From IMG/VR virus record IMGVR_UViG_3300030451_003358, positions 1-38,627 of that record: a stretch of DNA of 38,627 nucleotides; one strand, given 5' to 3'. The position numbers and the translations under genes were made by a program. Below are positions 37,059 through 38,627 of this stretch, one piece after another. This stretch comes from a virus. The stretch's first letter is position 1. The number at the start of each line of letters is the position of its first letter. Under the pieces are notes generated by a model, which was not told where the DNA came from, did no database searches, and saw only the letters and a list, made by a program, of their open reading frames with translations.

Positions 37059-38001
37059 TATTGTTCTCAGAACTCCGGGTGTAGTTGTATTCCTTCAACT
37101 GTGGCGGCTGCACGCCAGGCTTGCTGCCGCGCTTGTTATGGCGCGGCAGTGTTTTGTCCAGTCGCCCCAACAGTTTTCGATAAGCCGATGAATCATCTGC
37201 TTTGGCAGGCGTGTTAGCAAGTTGATTTGTGACGGTCATGACGATTTCACGCGTGTATTGGCGCAGGTCATCTGTCATTAACTGAGAATGCGTGAATTCT
37301 CGCCAGCCTTTTTCATCTGTTGGATTCAAATCTTTGAGTGTTTCATAAACAGCTTTTGGCAGACGTTGGTAAACAAGTTCACCAAGACAGAGCGCTGCGT
37401 AAGGATGTCCAAATGCTACGCCAGTGACTCGTGCAAAATGTTTGTGAAATTGACCTCCAAACATTGGAAAATGTTTACCAGTATCTAGACGAATGGCCCA
37501 GTCGAGCAAACGATCTTCAGTCGAGCGGCTGTCTTTGACGCCAAAGGCTTCTTGGTACGTTCGCTCAAGTGAGTGAACGGCAGAAAGCCCTAGCAGCTCA
37601 AATGCACACTTAGAGTATTTGCTGTCACTCATGGCGACCTGCTTCCAAATTTCAACCACCATTGGCAGGTTGATGGTGTAGGCAAGTTTGCCGCCATAAC
37701 CATCCACGCCAGGGCATTTCACTGGAACAATGACAGGGTCGGCCGTGTTTTCGCCCGTTTTCAGCTCAGAACCGCTGGCATCACTAGGATTTGCCATGGC
37801 CGTCCCAGCGATCCGAGCTGTTGTGTTTTGAATCTGTGCATTAGACAGCATTCCCATCACGCGTCCAGTCGATCTAATGGACTGGCGAAACTCGCCGGTT
37901 TCAAGCATGAAGCCCTCAAGCTCAATCGGGCCAAATTGAATGTTCTTGGGATAGGCGACCACTGGCTTTTGGTCGCCTGCAAGGTCTTTGAGTGAGGCCA
38001 A
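37051..38001 (-). CDS. P63C domain-like protein (316 aa)
   Basis: The first 60 residues (YPKNIQFGPIELEGFMLETG, then RQSIRSTGRVMGML) form an N-terminal domain of unknown type. Residues about 160-265 match the P63C pattern: RLLDWAIRLDTGKHFPMFGG, then QFHKHFARVTG, LCLGELVYQRLPKAVYETLK and DLNP. P63C is found in bacterial and phage proteins of unclear function, some near regulators. The end is basic. No ATG precedes the domain well; the frame starts at TTG 38001, so the start is uncertain. A leader of 49 bases holds an inverted repeat. Confidence 0.65.
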   Translation of the reverse strand: MASLKDLAGDQKPVVAYPKNIQFGPIELEGFMLETGEFRQSIRSTGRVMGMLSNAQIQNTTARIAGTAMANPSDASGSELKTGENTADPVIVPVKCPGVDGYGGKLAYTINLPMVVEIWKQVAMSDSKYSKCAFELLGLSAVHSLERTYQEAFGVKDSRSTEDRLLDWAIRLDTGKHFPMFGGQFHKHFARVTGVAFGHPYAALCLGELVYQRLPKAVYETLKDLNPTDEKGWREFTHSQLMTDDLRQYTREIVMTVTNQLANTPAKADDSSAYRKLLGRLDKTLPRHNKRGSKPGVQPPQLKEYNYTRSSENNND

Positions 38002-38031
38002 AACAAAATGGCATACAACGCTTGAAGCTTT

Positions 38032-38051
38032 ACAGCATGGCTAGATGCTGT
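38032..38051. promoter_or_regulatory. Seven-base perfect inverted repeat in the P63C-like gene leader
   Basis: ACAGCAT (38032-38038) and ATGCTGT (38045-38051) form a perfect inverted repeat with a six-base gap, in the leader upstream of the P63C-like gene and touching the stop of the small basic gene. The word ATGGCAT from the repeat at 36887 also occurs once at 38008-38014. It is a candidate operator or leader hairpin. Confidence 0.5.
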
Positions 38052-38179
38052 CAAGCCTTTTTCTTGGCTTTGCCTTTTTTCTTTTGCCTTTTAGGCCTGG
38101 CCTTTACCTTGGCAACTGTCTGGACGTAGCCGGGGGGCTCAGGCACGCCCCCCTTGCGCAAGATCTCAGACCAGTTCAC
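38051..38179 (-). CDS. Tiny basic protein (42 aa), GTG start coupled to the zinc-ribbon gene
   Basis: The GTG at 38179 overlaps the stop of the upstream gene (GTGA), the usual sign of coupled translation. The product (MNWSEILRKGGVPEPPGYVQ, then TVAKVKARPKRQKKKGKAKK) has a short folded start and a strongly basic end. A small DNA- or RNA-binding role is plausible. It is too short to assign and the evidence is mainly the exact overlap. Confidence 0.55.
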   Translation of the reverse strand: MNWSEILRKGGVPEPPGYVQTVAKVKARPKRQKKKGKAKKKA

Positions 38180-38412
38180 GCGGAAGCCAAGCGTTCAAGC
38201 ATTCCGCGATGCACTCCAAACTCAGGCTTGGATTTGCCGTTGAATCGCTCAACAGGCTTGTAGCCCCATTCGCCATCAGGTACAGGCACCTCAGCAGTGG
38301 CCCAAATGTGATCGCATCCTTTGCATTGGCGTCGTCTGCTGATGGCCTTGTCATTGGTGTGACGTGATTCAAGGACGCTGATCCAAGAGCATCCGCATTC
38401 AGGGCACTTCAT
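38176..38412 (-). CDS. Zinc-ribbon protein, NrdR-like N terminus (78 aa)
   Basis: The first 45 residues (MKCPECGCSWISVLESRHTN, then RRRQCKGCDHIWATAE) have two C-x2-C pairs and the S-R / R-R-R pattern of NrdR-type zinc ribbons, which bind DNA. The ATP-cone domain of NrdR is absent; the rest is a short polar tail ending in MLERLASA. In phages such proteins are probable transcription or replication helpers. I choose ATG 38412 over TTG 38415. Confidence 0.7.
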   Translation of the reverse strand: MKCPECGCSWISVLESRHTNDKAISRRRQCKGCDHIWATAEVPVPDGEWGYKPVERFNGKSKPEFGVHRGMLERLASA

Positions 38413-38418
38413 CAAAAA

Positions 38419-38627
38419 TCAGAAATCAGGGATGGTGGCGTTGAAACGTCCCCATGCGTCTTCCCACTCCTGCCACCCTTCAGGATCTGTGTTGATGATC
38501 CGCGTCCGCTCAGGGCCGCACACCACCGTGACCAGATCTGTCACCACCAACGAGGGGTGATGCACCGCAAGGAAGCTCCTGTAAGCCTGGAGCTGGGCAG
38601 TTGCTGGGCGTCTGCTGGAGACTCCCT
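38419..38627 (-). CDS. PD-(D/E)XK-like nuclease, C-terminal end (5' part outside window)
   Basis: The gene runs off the right edge. The visible residues (about 69) include QLQAYRSFLAVHHPSLVV, a Q-L-x-A-Y-R motif that in RecB/Cas4-like nucleases lies in the last helix next to the active site, followed by a strand (VTVVCGPERTRIINTD) and an acidic-aromatic tail. The catalytic D-E-x-K residues would be upstream. It heads the leftward operon with an annealing protein and a resolvase. The identification depends on this short end. Confidence 0.55.
   Translation of the reverse strand, partial: GVSSRRPATAQLQAYRSFLAVHHPSLVVTDLVTVVCGPERTRIINTDPEGWQEWEDAWGRFNATIPDF

Noticed and set aside
1-38627. Integrase, lysogeny repressor, attachment sites and tRNA genes
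   Set aside because: I looked for these and recognised none. Absence is not proof because both ends of the genome are missing and tRNA search by eye is weak.

Overview
The window is most of the genome of a tailed double-stranded DNA phage with a lambda-like, long non-contractile tail (siphovirus). The late genes give the textbook order: terminase, portal, head morphogenesis, scaffold, major capsid, connectors, tail tube, frameshifted tail chaperone, tape measure, then M-, L-, K-, I- and J-like tail-tip genes and tail fibres. I see no ribosomal RNA, tRNA, CRISPR array, insertion sequence, integrase or photosynthesis gene. Many short proteins (for example those at 30080, 33431, 34418 and the minus-strand group at 31592-33388) resemble small proteins I know from marine cyanophages, so a marine picocyanobacterial host such as Synechococcus is my inference. 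It rests on recall, not on a database search. Both ends are cut: a DNA methyltransferase tail at the left and a nuclease-like tail at the right.

Layout. 1-2077 (+): end of a methyltransferase gene, then small genes of unknown function with hairpin leaders and a terminator. 2114-9916 (+): packaging and head genes, including a run of five very small, mostly lysine-rich genes between the head-morphogenesis and scaffold genes. 9852-12019 (+): head-tail connector, closure, terminator and tail-tube genes. 12056-21311 (+): tail chaperone with a -1 slippery site, tape measure and tail tip, with both the K-type and J-type proteins split in two. 21314-26235 (+): three related tail-fibre genes, two ending in a self-cleaving S74 chaperone. 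26289-30564 (+): accessory virion genes, including a collagen-like protein, an AT-rich LamG lectin-like protein and small basic proteins, closed by a strong terminator at 30593-30630.

30641-34633 is the least explained part. Genes alternate strand with almost no space between them. A four-gene minus-strand operon (33388 to 31592) encodes one membrane protein and three exported proteins of unknown function. It faces a plus-strand pair holding a membrane-anchored C39-type cysteine peptidase, the best lysis candidate. 34630-38627 (-): a tightly coupled leftward operon of presumably early genes, with a PD-(D/E)XK-like nuclease end, a zinc-ribbon protein, a P63C-like protein, a small ribbon-helix-helix protein, a RusA-type resolvase and a DUF1071/Sak-like annealing protein. 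Together they suggest a recombination-dependent replication module.

The points most worth following are the minus-strand exported-protein operon with its missing start codon, the repeated hairpin-plus-CAACACCT leaders at the left end, a hairpin overlapping the start of the tail chaperone, a LITQ peptide motif shared by two unrelated genes with different codons, and inverted repeats flanking the ribbon-helix-helix and P63C genes.
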